Below are positions 33,844 to 45,621 of a stretch of 64,000 nucleotides of DNA, in pieces. The notes under the pieces were generated by a model that did not search any database, was not told the origin of the DNA, and saw only the letters and a program-made list of their open reading frames with translations. This DNA comes from Cinnamomum chago (Eukaryota; Streptophyta; Magnoliopsida; Laurales; Lauraceae): positions 46,777,001 through 46,841,000 of the forward strand of contig CP142458.1 of NCBI GenBank assembly GCA_038049695.1, in the 5' to 3' direction. Every line of letters starts with the position of its first letter. The first letter of the stretch is position 1. Position numbers and translations under genes: made by a program.

Positions 33844-36800
33844 TGTAAGACCCCGACCCGAGTGAACCCGATTAGTGCTAATTAAGTTACGAGTTAGTAC
33901 TAAGCTTGATTAGTGATTTTGGCTAAGTTGGATTTGGAATAGCTTTGATTCTAGTTTTGGGCTTCTGTGAATGCTTTGATAACTAGTGGGGCCCTTTGGG
34001 GGTTCCTTTTCATGACATTGCACATGTTTGGGGATTTATCGGAGATTTTTACATTCATGGTTTTAATCCCATTTTATTGCTATTGTTATTTCATTCAACT
34101 TTCATGTTGATCCCATGTTCATTTGAGATCCCGAAACCCGATTTCATAGTCTTGAGGGCAAACAGTCATTGTACACAAAATCTGTACCCAAAATTTGATA
34201 TTCCCGAAACCCACGAAATATATACTTTTTGAAAACTAGATACTTCGACGATCATTTCTTCCTTCTTCGTCGAATTCATTAGAAGCCCCAAAAGAGATGA
34301 TTTCAGTCAAACAAGTTCCTTTAGTAGTGGGACCCAACTCATTTGTTAACAAAGGGAAGTCATTCTTCATTCATTTCATTCTTCATGTTCCAGCACAAGA
34401 GGAGAGCCTAGGGTTTCCTTGCAACTCTTCTTCTTCTTGCTTCTCCATCTCCAATCCTCACCAATCTTGCACCAACATCTAAATGGAACCCACCATCCTC
34501 TTCCTCAACTTGCAAGCTTCATCTTGATACCATTTTTGGAGAAATCTCCCAGCCTTGAGATCTTCTTTGAGCCAGCTCTCTTCATTTGAAGGTCATCCAA
34601 GTGAGTAATCCTTCCCATCTTCTAAATTAGTGTTCCTCTAGCCCTAGAGAAGCTACATTTGCATTATCGTTTTCATTCCTTATGTAACCCATTTTAGGGT
34701 TGTTTTGGGGGTTTTTTATTGTAGTTTGGATTTGAGCTATAGAGGTGACTTGAGGCTTGGTACAGCTAGCTTGGACTTGAGGCAAGTGAATGATGAAGTG
34801 TTTTAAGTTTTAAATGGTTTGGGGAAGCATTTATGGATTTTCATGCTTTCATTAATGTGTTTATGGTTGAAATAAATGCCCTTTTTGCACCTTGATAGTC
34901 TTATTTAATGTTTTGTAAACATGTTGGTTTAGCATTTATTGTCTTTTGGATATATCCTAAATGAATGTTTGTGAAATGGTTTCCTTCTTCCTTCCTTTGT
35001 ATTGGACTTGATATGGAAGAAGTGATGGAGTGAACACATGATGGGGTTTTGAAGAAGTGTAGATAGAGGCATTGGAGGAGCTCTTAGCTCAGTTATATTG
35101 CAGGGACCAAGTGGAAGTGGGGAGAATGATTTTGAGGAGGAGAAATGGCTCAAATCTGAACACAGTGGGTGTTTCCTGCACCTGACGGTCAGCCTGCGGT
35201 CACCCGGCGGCTAGCCGCCTGGTGACTGGCGGCTAACCGCCAGCTAGCCGAAATGTCACGGTTGCTTTTCCAGAGAGCACACTTCTCCACCTGAAAACTC
35301 GGTCAGCTCCATGGTTAGCTAGCGGCTAACCGCCGAACCCATCGGCGGCTAACCGCCAGCTAACCGCACTTGGCGGTTAGCTTTCCAGTAAGATGCATTT
35401 CTGCAGCCCAACCGCGGTCAGCTGCGCGGTCAGCCAGCGGCTAGCCGCCCATCCCAGCGGCAGCTAACCGCCAGCTGACCGCCAGGTAACCGAAATTCCC
35501 CAGGTTTCGAAAAGCTCCTCGCTCGAGCTTTGTCGATCAAAGGAGATTCACTAGGCATTGTATGAGGCCATTTGAGAAAGAAACCATATCACGAGGATGT
35601 CATTCGAAGTTTTGAAAATTCAAAGTGTATAAGGAGCCCGGAATGTCTTCAAACTCAATGAGTACCAAGTTATCATTACAATCGACATACGGGACCCCTA
35701 TTCACCTTAAACAAATCATGAAACCAGTATTTTTTTACAGAAATTGTTATAGTTCATTGTTTCACTTCATTCCAAGATTTGTGTTATATGATTTGTTTTC
35801 CCGAAAGCATGATAGTTACACTAGTAACAGTTATTTGTCCCGAAATGTATTGCCCGACATGAAATGACAGTGTACCCTTGAGCACCCCCGTCTTGCTCGT
35901 TTATTTATTGTACTTGATTTACTTGCATATGTCCCGATTTGTTATTTGACCTATGAGTCGACATCACTAAGCTTGGATACCTTGTCGGCTTGATCCACCG
36001 ACTTGGAGATCCCTCTCCCGTCCCGCCAGCTGCAGTTTGGATCCCGATACCCGGTCTAATACCTTGGTCCCGTCCCGATACCCGGTTCGCTACCGTGGTC
36101 CCGTCTCGTATATTTATATTGTATATATGATTTGCGTTGATTCTCCTCACCTTGTGTGACTGAGATCAACATCCCGTGATACTGTTGTCACTTTAGTGAC
36201 AGAGGACTTAGCTCTATGTGATTGCCATCTTGTTAGTTCCCGATTCCTTGGTTACCTTATATGGTTTTACATTATTTACCTGTTTTCTAACAAGTGATTT
36301 ATCTACTCTATGAGAGTTCTCGTTTAAACAGATTTCTATGCTTTTCGAGGTATTCCCTTTATTATTATATGTTGTTGTATCTTCTCATCCTCTTGCCAGA
36401 CCGTTGTGTCTGACCCATTGCTTTGGTACTTAGGTCCCGTTGCCGGTTTCCTTGAGGAGGAGCCAGAGGAGGCGGTAGGTGAGCCGCAACCTCTAGTCGA
36501 GTGGCGCGCTGACGATGTCATGTAGATATCGGGTTGCTAAGAGAGGCGTAACATTTTGAGGGGAACTATTTAACCATTCATTGGGTTATTGTTTTGTTTA
36601 TATTGGCCTTTGTTGGCCTGTAATTTTGGGAAATGTAATTAAATGATAAGTGTATAACCTTAACCTACTTTGGGTAACATGCTAATGTTCATTGCTCATT
36701 CTGATACAGTAATTTATACTTGATGTTATTGTCTTCACGACTATAGATAGTCTGACTATTTGATTTGCTACACGCTTCCGCACTCTATAGAAATGTTCAG

Positions 36801-36943
36801 TTATGGTTGTGATATCCTCACCGCGGACACCTGTGGGAAATTAAATAAATAAATGTATGTATGTATGTTTTAAATAAACTGTTGATGTTCACTTAGTCCC
36901 GATCCCGGATCAGTCACGTGGGGCCCGGTCCGGGGTCGCGACA
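33844..36943 (+). mobile_element. 3.1 kb Tekay-type solo LTR nested in a related LTR
   Basis: This 3,100 bp LTR begins TGTAAGACCCCGACCCGAG and ends GGTCGCGACA with a perfect ATCTT duplication. It inserted into a related LTR of the same orientation, about 795 bp from the start and 40 bp after that LTR's donor-like site. Its own TATA region is degenerate (GTTAACAAAGG near 34345), but a CAAGTGAGT donor-like site remains at 34598-34606. The palindrome array (35206-35475) uses GGCGGCTAGCCGCC, not CGCTCGAGCG. Confidence 0.95.
35206..35475. repeat. Array of GGCGGCTAGCCGCC-type palindromes
   Basis: GGCGGCTAGCCGCC at 35206-35219 is a perfect 14-bp palindrome. Further copies are near 35228, 35322, 35344, 35437 and 35457, mostly GGCGGCTAACCGCC with one central mismatch. 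Pairs are 20-22 bp apart. Weaker CAGCTAGCCG and GGTTAGC half-words lie between them. Confidence 0.88.
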
Positions 36944-36948
36944 ATCTT
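36944..36948. repeat. Target duplication of inner solo LTR, right
   Basis: ATCTT directly after the terminal ACA at 36943. Confidence 0.93.
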
Positions 36949-37529
36949 GAAGAAGTCCCATTCTCATTATTGTAAGATTTCCCTTTCTATTTCATTGTTT
37001 GACCATTTTAGAGTTTGTTTTTGGGGATTTTGTTCATAGCTTGGATATTTGGCTTAGAAGAGTATAAGAGCTTGATTTCCTTGATTAGAAGACCCAAGGC
37101 AAGTGGATGAGTTAATATTATGAGCTTTCAATGGTTTTCTTGAGGAATGTGGTTGATTTGTCATTTCCATTCATATTTATTGCTTGCATTGATTTTTGAA
37201 ATAAATGCTTTGAATGAACCTTGCTAAGTCATTTAATGTTTTGGAAACATATTGGTTTGGTACTTGTTGTCTTTTGGATATATCTTAAATGAATGTTTGT
37301 GATTGGTTTCTTTTCCTCTTGTGGTTGTTGTGGTTAAGAAAGAGGAGATGGAATGAACACATATTGGAGTTGTGGAGAAGTGTAGATAGAGGTATTGGAG
37401 GAACTCTTAGATCAGGTTTATTGCAGGGATTAAATAGAAGTGAGGAGAGTGGTTTTGAGGAGGAAAAATGGCTCAAAACTGAACACAGTGGGTGTTTCCC
37501 GCACTTGGCAGTCAGCCAGCGGTCACCTG

Positions 37530-38010
37530 TCGGCTAGCCGTCTGGTGACTGGCGGCTAACCGCCAGCTAGCCGAACAGTCGCGGTTACCTTTCCAGAGAG
37601 CAACAATTTCCTCCTGAAAGCACGGTCAGCCTCACGGTTAGCAAGCGGCTAACCGCCTAACCCATTGGCGGCTAACCGCCATCTAGCCGAACAGTCGCGA
37701 TTACTTTTCCAGAGAGCAACATTCTCCTCCTGAAAGCACGGTCAGCCTCACTGTTAGCAAGCGGCTAACCGCCAGCTAGCCGAACAATCGCGGTTACTTT
37801 TCCAGAGGGCAACATTTTCCTCCTGAAAGCATGGTCAGCCTCACGGTTAGCAACCGGCTAACATCCGAACCCATCGGCGGCTAACCGCCAACCAACCGAA
37901 CCATTTCGGTTACATTTTCAGTAACCTATCTTTCTGTCAGCCAACCGCAGTCAGCCGCGCGGTCAGCCAACGGCTACCCGCCTAACCCAACGGCGGCTAA
38001 CCGCCATTTG
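37530..38010. repeat. Expanded GGCGGCTAACCGCC array with about 94-115 bp higher-order repeat
   Basis: GCGGCTAACCGCC-type words recur near 37551, 37645, 37667, 37760, 37874 and 37992. They lie within three to four copies of a longer unit containing TTTCCAGAGAGCAACA and CTCCTGAAAGCACGGTCAGC (unit starts near 37574, 37689 and 37783). Confidence 0.85.
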
Positions 38011-39512
38011 ACCGCTAGGTAACCGAAATCACCCAGACGACAATGATGAACTATTTAAACGTGTTGGGACTATTCATTGAGGTCCCCTCTATGTCAGGGA
38101 GATTTATTAAGCAATGTATGAGGCCATTTGAGAAAGAAACCAAATCACGAAGATGTCATTCGAAGTTTTGAAAATTCAAAGTGTATAAGGAGCCCGAGAT
38201 GTCCCCAAACTCAAAGAGTACCAAATTATTATTAGATCGACATACGGGATCCCTATTCACTTCAAATAAATCTTGAACCCGATACTTTACTCGAAATTTC
38301 AATTGTTTATTGTACTTTATCGATCCTGAGAGTTATACTACATGCCTTGTTTTCCCGAAAGCATTGAAGTACACTTACAATTGTTACTTGTCTTGAAGTG
38401 CATTGCACCACATGAAACAACAGTGTGCCCTTGAGCACCCCCGTCCTGCCCGTTTATTTATTTGTACTTGATTTACTTACATATGTCTCGATTTGTTATT
38501 TAACCTATTAGTCGGCACCACTAAGCTTGGATAACCCGGTTGGTCTGATCCACCGACTTGGAGATCCCCCTCTTGTCTCGCCAGCTGCAATTTGGATCCC
38601 GCTACCCGGTTATTACCGTGGTCTTGTCCCGATGCCGCAGATTGCTACTGTGGTTCTCGATGCCCGGCTCGCTACCGTGGTCATGTATAGTATATGTATA
38701 TGTATTTATAAGATCCATTGTTTCTCCTCACCTCGAGTGACTGAGATCAGTGCGTAGTTATTGTTCTATCACTTTAGTGACAGAGGACTTAGCTTCGTGT
38801 GGTTGCCATCTTGCTTGTTTCCCGTTTCCTTGGTTACTGTACATGTTTTACAATGCCTACTTGTATTTGAATAAATATTTTATCTCGTTTATAGAAATTG
38901 TTATTTAAACAGGTTTAAATGGTTTTGAAGGTAAAATTCATTTATTATCATATTTTCATTGTATTTTACCCATTTTCCAAACCGTTGTGTTTGACCCACT
39001 CTTTGGTACTCAGGTCCCGTTGTTGGTTATCCCGAGGAGGAGCACGAGGAGGCGGTCGGAGAACCGTAGCAATTAGTCGAGTGGCATGCTGATGATGTCA
39101 TTAGACATTGGATTACTAGATAACATTTTGGGAAAACTTTAACCATTCTTTTGGGGATTGGTATTTTGTTTATATTGGCCTTTGTTGGCCTCTAATTTTG
39201 GGAAATGTAATTAAATGATCTTTGTATAAACTTTAACTTACCTTTGGGTAACATGCCAATGATCATTGCTCATTCTGATACAGTACTATACTTGTGTTAT
39301 TATCTTTATGACTAGAGATGGATTGAATATTTGATTTGCTACCCGCTTCCGCACTTAATCGAAATGTTCATATATGGCTGTGATAATCCTCACCGCGGAC
39401 ACCTGTGGGAAATTAAATAAATGTATGGCATTAAACCGATGTGGTACATCATCATCATTAGTGTCCCAATCCTGGATTAGTCCTTCGGGCCCGGTCCGGG
39501 GTCACGACAGAC

Positions 39513-39524
39513 TAGTATCAGAGC
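39513..39524 (+). other. Primer binding site of the plus-strand Tekay element
   Basis: TAGTATCAGAGC, 3 bp after the LTR end. It is one change from the consensus TGGTATCAGAGC; the same variant occurs at 11619-11630. Confidence 0.85.
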
Positions 39525-39669
39525 GAGACGTGTTTCAAGCAATTAAAAGAAACTAGAAATCCTAAGGACGTGGCGAGGATTCGTTAGACTCTTTGTTAGC
39601 TAGTATCGTGTGAGCAATGTGTGACCCTTTATTTGATTATTATGTGCTAACAATTTGTTTTGCAGCATT

Positions 39670-40917
39670 ATGCCACCTCGTAAGCGACCGATAAACGACA
39701 ACCCTTCTGCAAGCAATAGTGATCATATAGGGCCACTTGAAGAGGATAGGGTTGATAACAACACGCCAAATCAATTTCAACAAATGATATAGGCAATGCT
39801 TGACCAACTGCGTCAGGCCAATGAGAATCAAGCTAGATTGCAAGAGCAAATGCTTAAGAGAGAGGAAGATCATGCAAGAGAATTGGCAGAAATGCAGAGG
39901 CAGTTGTTAGAGGTATTACAGAGAATGCCCGAACCGGTTCAACCCCAACCCCCTATTGTCATCAATCAGAGGCAACCTGACCCAAATGCATTATTTGAGT
40001 GGTTTCGGAAGAGAGATCCGAAAGAGTTTCTTGGGATAGAAGATCCATTAGCTGCAGATGACTAACTAGAGCATACGGAGAACATCTTTGAGATCTTCCA
40101 GTGCACCGGAGGAGATAGAGTGAAACTAGCATCATCTCTCTTTAGCGGTACGGTGGACAGATGGTGGAAGACGGTTAGGGAGGAATACAGGACTATGGCT
40201 GATGCAGAGGTTTGGACAAACTTCAAGAGGCAATTCCATGATAAGTATGTACCCGCCCACTTTAAGAAACAGAAGGCAATAGAATTCCAGCAGCTTGTGC
40301 AAGGAAGTATGACGGTCCTCGAATACCTCACTAAGTTTGAGAGATTGTCTAGATATGCTCCGGAATTGGTGGATACGGTGGAGAAGAAAATTGCAAAGTT
40401 CCTAGAGGGACTTAACCCTTTCATTGAGAGAGATGCTACCGGAGTAGTACCACCTGCAACTTTCGATGAAACTGTCAAGAGGGCCTATAAGTTTGAGAAC
40501 TTTCACAACAAGATCTTTACAGTCCAAGGCAAGGGACAAGCTCATCAGCAGAACTACCAGCAGAAGAATCATCAGAACAAGAAGTATTGGACAGAACCAA
40601 ATACTCCAAATCCATTGGTGTGTGCCCACTGTGGGAAGAACCATGAGAGTGCACAGTGCCGCACACTGACAGGAGCGTGCTTCAGATGTGGTTCCATGAC
40701 CCATCAGATGAGAGATTGTCCAAGGCAGAATAGACAGAATCAGCAGCAGCAGCAACAAGGGGCACAACGTCCAGTACCACCACAAAATGCAATCATTATC
40801 CAGAATCAGGCAAGGCCACTCCAGCAACAAGCACCACAACAGCAGCAACATAGACCACAGCAACAACAACAGGCTCGTCAGTAGGGACAAAACCAAAATC
40901 AGCATGCACCGCAATAG
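39670..40917 (+). pseudogene. gag: Gag, Tekay type, with stops
   Basis: The ATG at 39670 opens MPPRKRPINDNPSASNSDH. Stops occur at 39790-39792, 40063-40065, 40882-40884 and 40915-40917. The middle block 40120-40884 is open for 254 codons and has the gag core (FSGTVDRWWKTVREEY, FERLSRYAPELVD) and two zinc knuckles, CAHCGKNHESAQC and CFRCGSMTHQMRDC. A Gln-rich tail follows. Confidence 0.92.
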
Positions 40918-41583
40918 CATAGGAATGCACAACAAGGCAGGCCACAACAAGCTCCAAATAGGCCACAACATCGAGGGCAAATCTACGCGGTCAATAGAGC
41001 TGATGCAGAGGCAGCGAGAAATGTAGTGAAAGGTACACTTCTTGTTTGTGGGATAAAAGATAGAATTTTATTTGACCCTGGCTCTACACATTCATTCTTA
41101 TCCCATGAATCTTCTAAGTTGATTGATATGCATGCTAGAGAACTTGAGTTCATTTTGACTGTGGCAACCCTAGTAGGTAAACAAGTTATTTGTAGAACAT
41201 ATTACCCTAGTTGCACAGTTCAGATAGGAGAAGTGGTTTTAACCACAGATCTCATTCTATTAGAGATGTTTGATTTTGATGTCATCCTAGGGATGGATTG
41301 GCTGGCATGATACCATGCCACAATGGATTGTTTCCATAAGACCCTGACTTTCAAGTTAGATGAGACACCAGCAGGGGTGTTGTTTCAGGGGGAGAGGAGG
41401 AGTCCTCGTACATGGTTGGTCTCAGCATTGAAGGCTGATAGACTATTGAGAAGTGGTAGTGAAGCATATTTGGCGTTTATCACGGAGGATAAACGGTCCC
41501 AAGGGGTGGAGGAGATCCCAATTGTTTGGGAATTCTCGGATGTTTTTGCGGAGGAGATTCCAAGTTTACCACCCATCAGATAG
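40918..41583 (+). pseudogene. pol: Aspartic protease, Tekay type, with stops
   Basis: The active-site motif is DPGSTHSFLSHES in the frame ending at a TGA (41308-41310), where the neighbour at 10389-11042 has Gly. The second block, 41323-41583, has MDCFHKTLTFKLDE and EEIPIVWEFSDVFAEEIP, and ends in TAG where the neighbour has Glu. Both stops are single-base changes by comparison with the paralogue. Confidence 0.9.
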
Positions 41584-41601
41584 ATTGATTTCACTATTAA
41601 G

Positions 41602-42771
41602 TTGTTACCAGGGACCGCTCCGATATCTATTGCACCGTATAGAATGGCTCCTGCAGAGTTGGGGGAATTGAAGACTCAGTTGCAAGAATTGTTAGACAAA
41701 GGTTTTGTGAGACCGAGTATTTCACCTTGGGGAGCTCCAGTCTTGTTTGTCAAGAAGAAGGATGGTTTGATGAGAATGTGTATAGATTACAGAAGATTGA
41801 ATCAAGTGACCATCAAGAACAAGTATCCATTACCAAGGATAGATGACTTGTTTGATCAATTGCAAGGTGCATCATATTTTTCGAAGATTGATTTGAGATC
41901 CGGTTACCATCAGCTGAGAGTCAGAGAATCAGATGTGTTGAAAACAGCTTTCCGGACAAGATATGGTCACTATGAGTTCCTAGTGATGCCATTTGGGTTG
42001 ACTAATGCACCGGCAGTGTTCATGGCATTGATGAACAAGATATTTGCACAGTATCTGGATCAGTTTGTTGTAGTATTCATAGATGACATTTTGGTGTACT
42101 CCAAGACCAGAGAAGAGCATGAAGAGCATTTGAGGATAGCATTGCAACTCTTGAGAGAGAATCAGCTGTATGCGAAGCTCAACAAGTGTGAATTTTGGTT
42201 GGAGCAAGTAGCATTTTTGGGGCACATCATCTCCAAAGAAGGATTATCAGTGGATCCGTCCAAGATTGAAGCGGTAATGAGTTGGGAAAGACTGAAGAAT
42301 GCGTCAGAAATCAGAAGTTTTCTGGGTTTAGCAGGTTATTACAGGAGGTTTGTGCATGGTTTCTTGTCGATTGCGTCACCTTTGACGAAGTTGACAAGGA
42401 AGAATGTGCCATATGTGTGGACAGATCAGTGTGAAGATAGTTTTCAAGAGCTAAAGAAGAGATTGACTACATCACCAGTCCTTACTTTACCATCCGGAAG
42501 TGGCGATTTTACCATTTTTACCGATGCTTCAAATGTTGGACTTGGTTGTGTGTTGATGCAAGAAGGGAAAGTGATTGCATATGGATCACGACAGTTAAAA
42601 GATCACGAGAAGAACTATGCCACCCATGATCTTGAGTTAGCAGCGGTTGTTTTCGCGTTCAAAATATGGAGACATTACCTCTATGGAGAGAAGTTCGAAG
42701 TCCACTCCGATCACCGCAGCTTGCAATATTTATTTTCTCAGAAGGAATTGAACATGAGGCAGAGAAGATGA
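41602..42771 (+). pseudogene. pol: RT and RNase H, Tekay type, open but truncated
   Basis: A 389-codon frame has RT motifs [30 protein letters not shown] (Asp near residue 97) and [11 protein letters not shown] (159-162). The connection and RNase H ([47 protein letters not shown]) follow. It ends at TGA where the family has Trp ([11 protein letters not shown]). The catalytic residues visible are intact, but the element is cut off a few bases later. Confidence 0.92.
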
Positions 42772-42782
42772 ATGGAATAAAT

Positions 42783-43142
42783 ATCCTCCTTTGTCTTGCA
42801 TATGTCGTATACATCCTTTATGTCATGGATGCCTAAATCTATGTGAAGGTGCTGGTTCAGTGCCACGGTGCCCATGATGATCTTGTAGGCATTAGCACTA
42901 ACTGGCAGGGAGTAAGATTCCAGGAACTAAGGCAGGCCCGAAGCAGTGGGTGCAACGGGAATCTGACCCCTCCCTCTACAACCGCTATGAGCGGGATGGG
43001 CATCCAACCGTCAGCGTATGACCGGCGGACGTGGTCCATGGGATCAGCCTTCCAGAAGAAGACATCGTCCGGTATCCCAAAGGCAGCCCTAAGGCCTTCT
43101 ATGGACTTGGGGGGTGTCGATCCAGTGGCTGTAGATCCCCAT
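42783..43142 (-). pseudogene. Antisense accessory ORF resembling the plant 'putative gypsy type transposon' family
   Basis: From an ATG at 43142 the minus strand reads MGIYSHWIDTP, then after a frameshift at a run of six C it reads IEGLRAAFGIPDDVFFWKAD and continues through AVVEGGVRFPLHPLLRACL and LTPCQLV. After a second frameshift it reads NAYKIIMGTVALNQHLHID. The GVRFPLHPLL...LTPCQL..NAYKI pattern resembles the domain called putative gypsy type transposon (PF04195) by memory of the family. Tat-lineage elements often carry an extra ORF antisense to pol near the 3' LTR, and the position before a polypurine tract at 43688 fits. No similarity search was possible. Confidence 0.5.
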
Positions 43143-43687
43143 GGCAGCTAGAAAAAGAAGAGAGGTGAAGAAGGGAAGGGACTGGATGAAAGCAGAAGGA
43201 AGTGGAAGACGCAGAGGACTTACTTACGCAGGAACCTAGAATGGGGACGGGCAGGGGAGCACTATGAGAAGACGAAGACTCTGCTCTGAGTGTTTAGCTT
43301 TGGTTCTTAGGGTTCTTAGAAGCGCTCTTTCGAAAGTGCAAAGTAAGAAAGGGGAAGAAGATGAGGACGCATCTACTTATTGGGCAAGGACGCCCCCTGA
43401 TGGCGCCATTTCCAAAAATTCAAAAAACGTCTCTTTGGGGACCGCGCTCATGCCCCGTTCAATAGCATGGCCAACCAGTTGGCGACGCGTGTCATCGGCG
43501 GTTCGTCTCCTGCAATGATTTAAGCATAGCATTTATTGCAATTAAATTGCCCCTGGCGTACGAAGAGAAGTTGAATGAGCGCCACGCGTCAATTGCTAAC
43601 GTCAGAACGGAAACCTCTGGCGATCTTTTGTAATTATAGCTCCCGACCCCAAGGGATTCGAGATCCCTCAAGATCCCAAGGAGTTAG
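43143..43687. other. Non-coding 3' region of a Tat-type fragment
   Basis: No supported gene. The sequence is GC-richer than its neighbours. A minus-strand donor-like CTGCGTAAGTAAG near 43224-43236 lies just upstream of the antisense ORF. Confidence 0.5.
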
Positions 43688-44224
43688 AAGCTAGGGGCAA
43701 TTGTGTGGGGCATCCCTTAATGCTCAAGTTAAACAAAGACTGACGATGGTCCCTACTGGAGTTCCATTTCGGCTACGTGCGTCTCATCACGGAAACTGGA
43801 TGGTTTGCCGAGATCAACACTGGTGACCACCGTCTCGGCCATATGCTACGACAAGAAGCTGTGTCAGAAGGGAATGCGCATCTCGGCCAAAGCCGAGGTG
43901 ATAAGTTCTGCCCGAGACGTGAGACGAGCATAGACCGCCACACCCGACATATGGACACGTGGCAGGGTCTGGGCACGCGCTGATGGGACATATACACCAT
44001 CCACGCCGTCCACTTTCACCAAATCCCCTACAAAGCCACATCCGATGGCAGCAGCCATATCGGGGCAGGGTCCAAGAAAGGATACGATGGGACCCCAGCC
44101 GCTAACAAGTCAAGGCGAGATCAGGCTCAACGTGACTAGCATTTAATGCAGCATGGGCTAATTGTACCCTCATTTAATGCAATGTGGGCTATGCTGGACC
44201 CCCATTGATGGCTCTATGGGCTAA
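43688..44224 (+). mobile_element. Polypurine tract and truncated 3' LTR, Tat-like
   Basis: AAGCTAGGGGCAAT (about 43688-43701) resembles the polypurine tract of Tat/Athila elements and directly precedes TGTGTGGGGCATCCC, a plausible LTR start. About 520 bp of LTR-like sequence follows until the next LTR at 44225. The LTR contains a CTCGGCCAAAGCCGAG palindrome near 43882 and two direct repeats of GGGCTAAT(T/G)GTA(C/T)CC near 44155 and 44217. The second copy may form part of the boundary. Confidence 0.5.
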
Positions 44225-44742
44225 TGTATCCCTAGAACCCGACCCCTAATTTCCTGGATTAGTGTTGTTTTAATTGTAGATTAGTTTCTTTTAGTGGGAT
44301 TAGTGCTTGTTGGGTGGATTTTGTGAGCTAGAATGGTTTTTCACTAGTTTTGGGGAGTTTTGAGTGCCTTTGTGATTAGTGGGACCCTTTGGGGGTTCTT
44401 TTAGTGACTTTGCGCGTGATTGGGAGATTATTCGAAACTTCCGATATTTCTTGTTTTAGCCTCATTTGACTTATTTTGTTAACCTCTACAACTTTCATGT
44501 TCACTCCGTACCCATTCGAAGCTCCGAAAATCAGTTTTTCCAACCCTGAGGGCAAAATCGTCTTTTCACGTTGAATCTGGACCCAAATTTCGAGATCTCA
44601 GAACCATGCCAAATTTATACTTTTTGAAAACTGGATTTTATGAGAAGCATTTTTCTCTTCTTCGTCGATCACATCCGAGGCCCAGAAATTGATGTTTTAT
44701 CCTTGACAAGTTTTGAATGTGGTGGGGCCCACACCCACCCAT

Positions 44743-44750
44743 TATAAAAG
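44743..44750 (+). promoter_or_regulatory. TATA box of the diverged Tekay-like LTR
   Basis: TATAAAAG, with a donor-like AAAGGTAAAG about 254 bp downstream. Confidence 0.6.
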
Positions 44751-45621
44751 ATGACTCTCCCCTCTCCCCTCACTCATTCGTTGCAGCCAAAAGGGGAGCT
44801 CTGCAACTGAGCTTCCCCTTCCCTTTTCTTCTTGTTTTCTCCTCCCCTTTCATGGAGGAAACCCTTGCCATTTGGAAACCCAACCATGCCATCTTCTTCC
44901 CCATCTCTCTAGCTTCCCATGGATGTTATTTTTGTGCAAAACCAAGGTGGGCAGCCCCTACTTCAAGCTTCTTCTTGTTGATTGATGACCCTAAAGGTAA
45001 AGACTCCTTCCCATTTTCCTTTTATGCGCAATGGCTTTCCCTTAGGTTCTATTTCCTAGTTTGATTTGAGCTCATTCCTTGTCTTTCATTGTTTGACCCA
45101 TTTTAGGGTTTGTTTTGGGGGGTTTTTGTAGAGATTGTTGATCTTGAGCTTAAGAGGTGATTAGAGGCTTCGTTTTGCTAGATTGGAACCCAAGGCAAGT
45201 GGATGAATGGATAAGTTTTTGAACATTTACATGTTTCATGGAAATCTCTTGTTTTACACTATTGGTTCTTAATGATTTTTACATGTGTTTTCATAGTTTT
45301 CCTTGCCTTGATTTCTATTTCTTTTGAAATACATATTGATGAGTTGATTTCTCTATTATACATCTTGATAAATGTATCCATTATGTTGTAAAAGGGTAGA
45401 TGAATCTTATGGATAGTGGTTTTCTTTTCCTTGATGTTTGAATGTGAAGAAGAAGGTGATTGGAGTTAATGTTCATTGAAGTTTTGAGGGGAGTTTTATT
45501 TTAGTTTGGATGGTTGTTGAAGTGAGGAAAAGCTCAGTTTGTATAAGTGTTGAAAGGATGAAAAAGAGGAGGACCTATCCCACTGTAGAACAAAACCTGG
45601 GTTCTGTTCCGCAGTGTACCC

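Larger units (their letters stand above)
33045..39509 (+). repeat. 5' LTR of the plus-strand Tekay element, interrupted
   Basis: Segments 33045-33838 and 36944-39509 make an LTR of about 3.36 kb, beginning TGTAAGACCCCGTCCC and ending GGGGTCACGACA. It is longer than its relatives mainly because the palindrome region (37530-38010) has expanded by tandem duplication. It has a TATA box at 33550 and a CAAGTAAGC donor-like site at 33796-33804. Confidence 0.92.
33045..42782 (+). mobile_element. Plus-strand Tekay-type element, 3' truncated
   Basis: A 5' LTR (33045-39509, with a nested solo LTR), a primer site at 39513-39524, gag, protease, RT and RNase H follow in order. The element ends abruptly inside RNase H at about 42782, where unrelated Tat-type sequence begins. 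Integrase, chromodomain and 3' LTR are absent. At least six in-frame stops inactivate gag and protease, while the RT/RNase H frame remains open for 389 codons. Confidence 0.92.

Noticed and set aside
42857..43039. Host gene exon
   Set aside because: The protein pattern fits a transposon-associated family, and the context is Tat-like sequence with two frameshifts.
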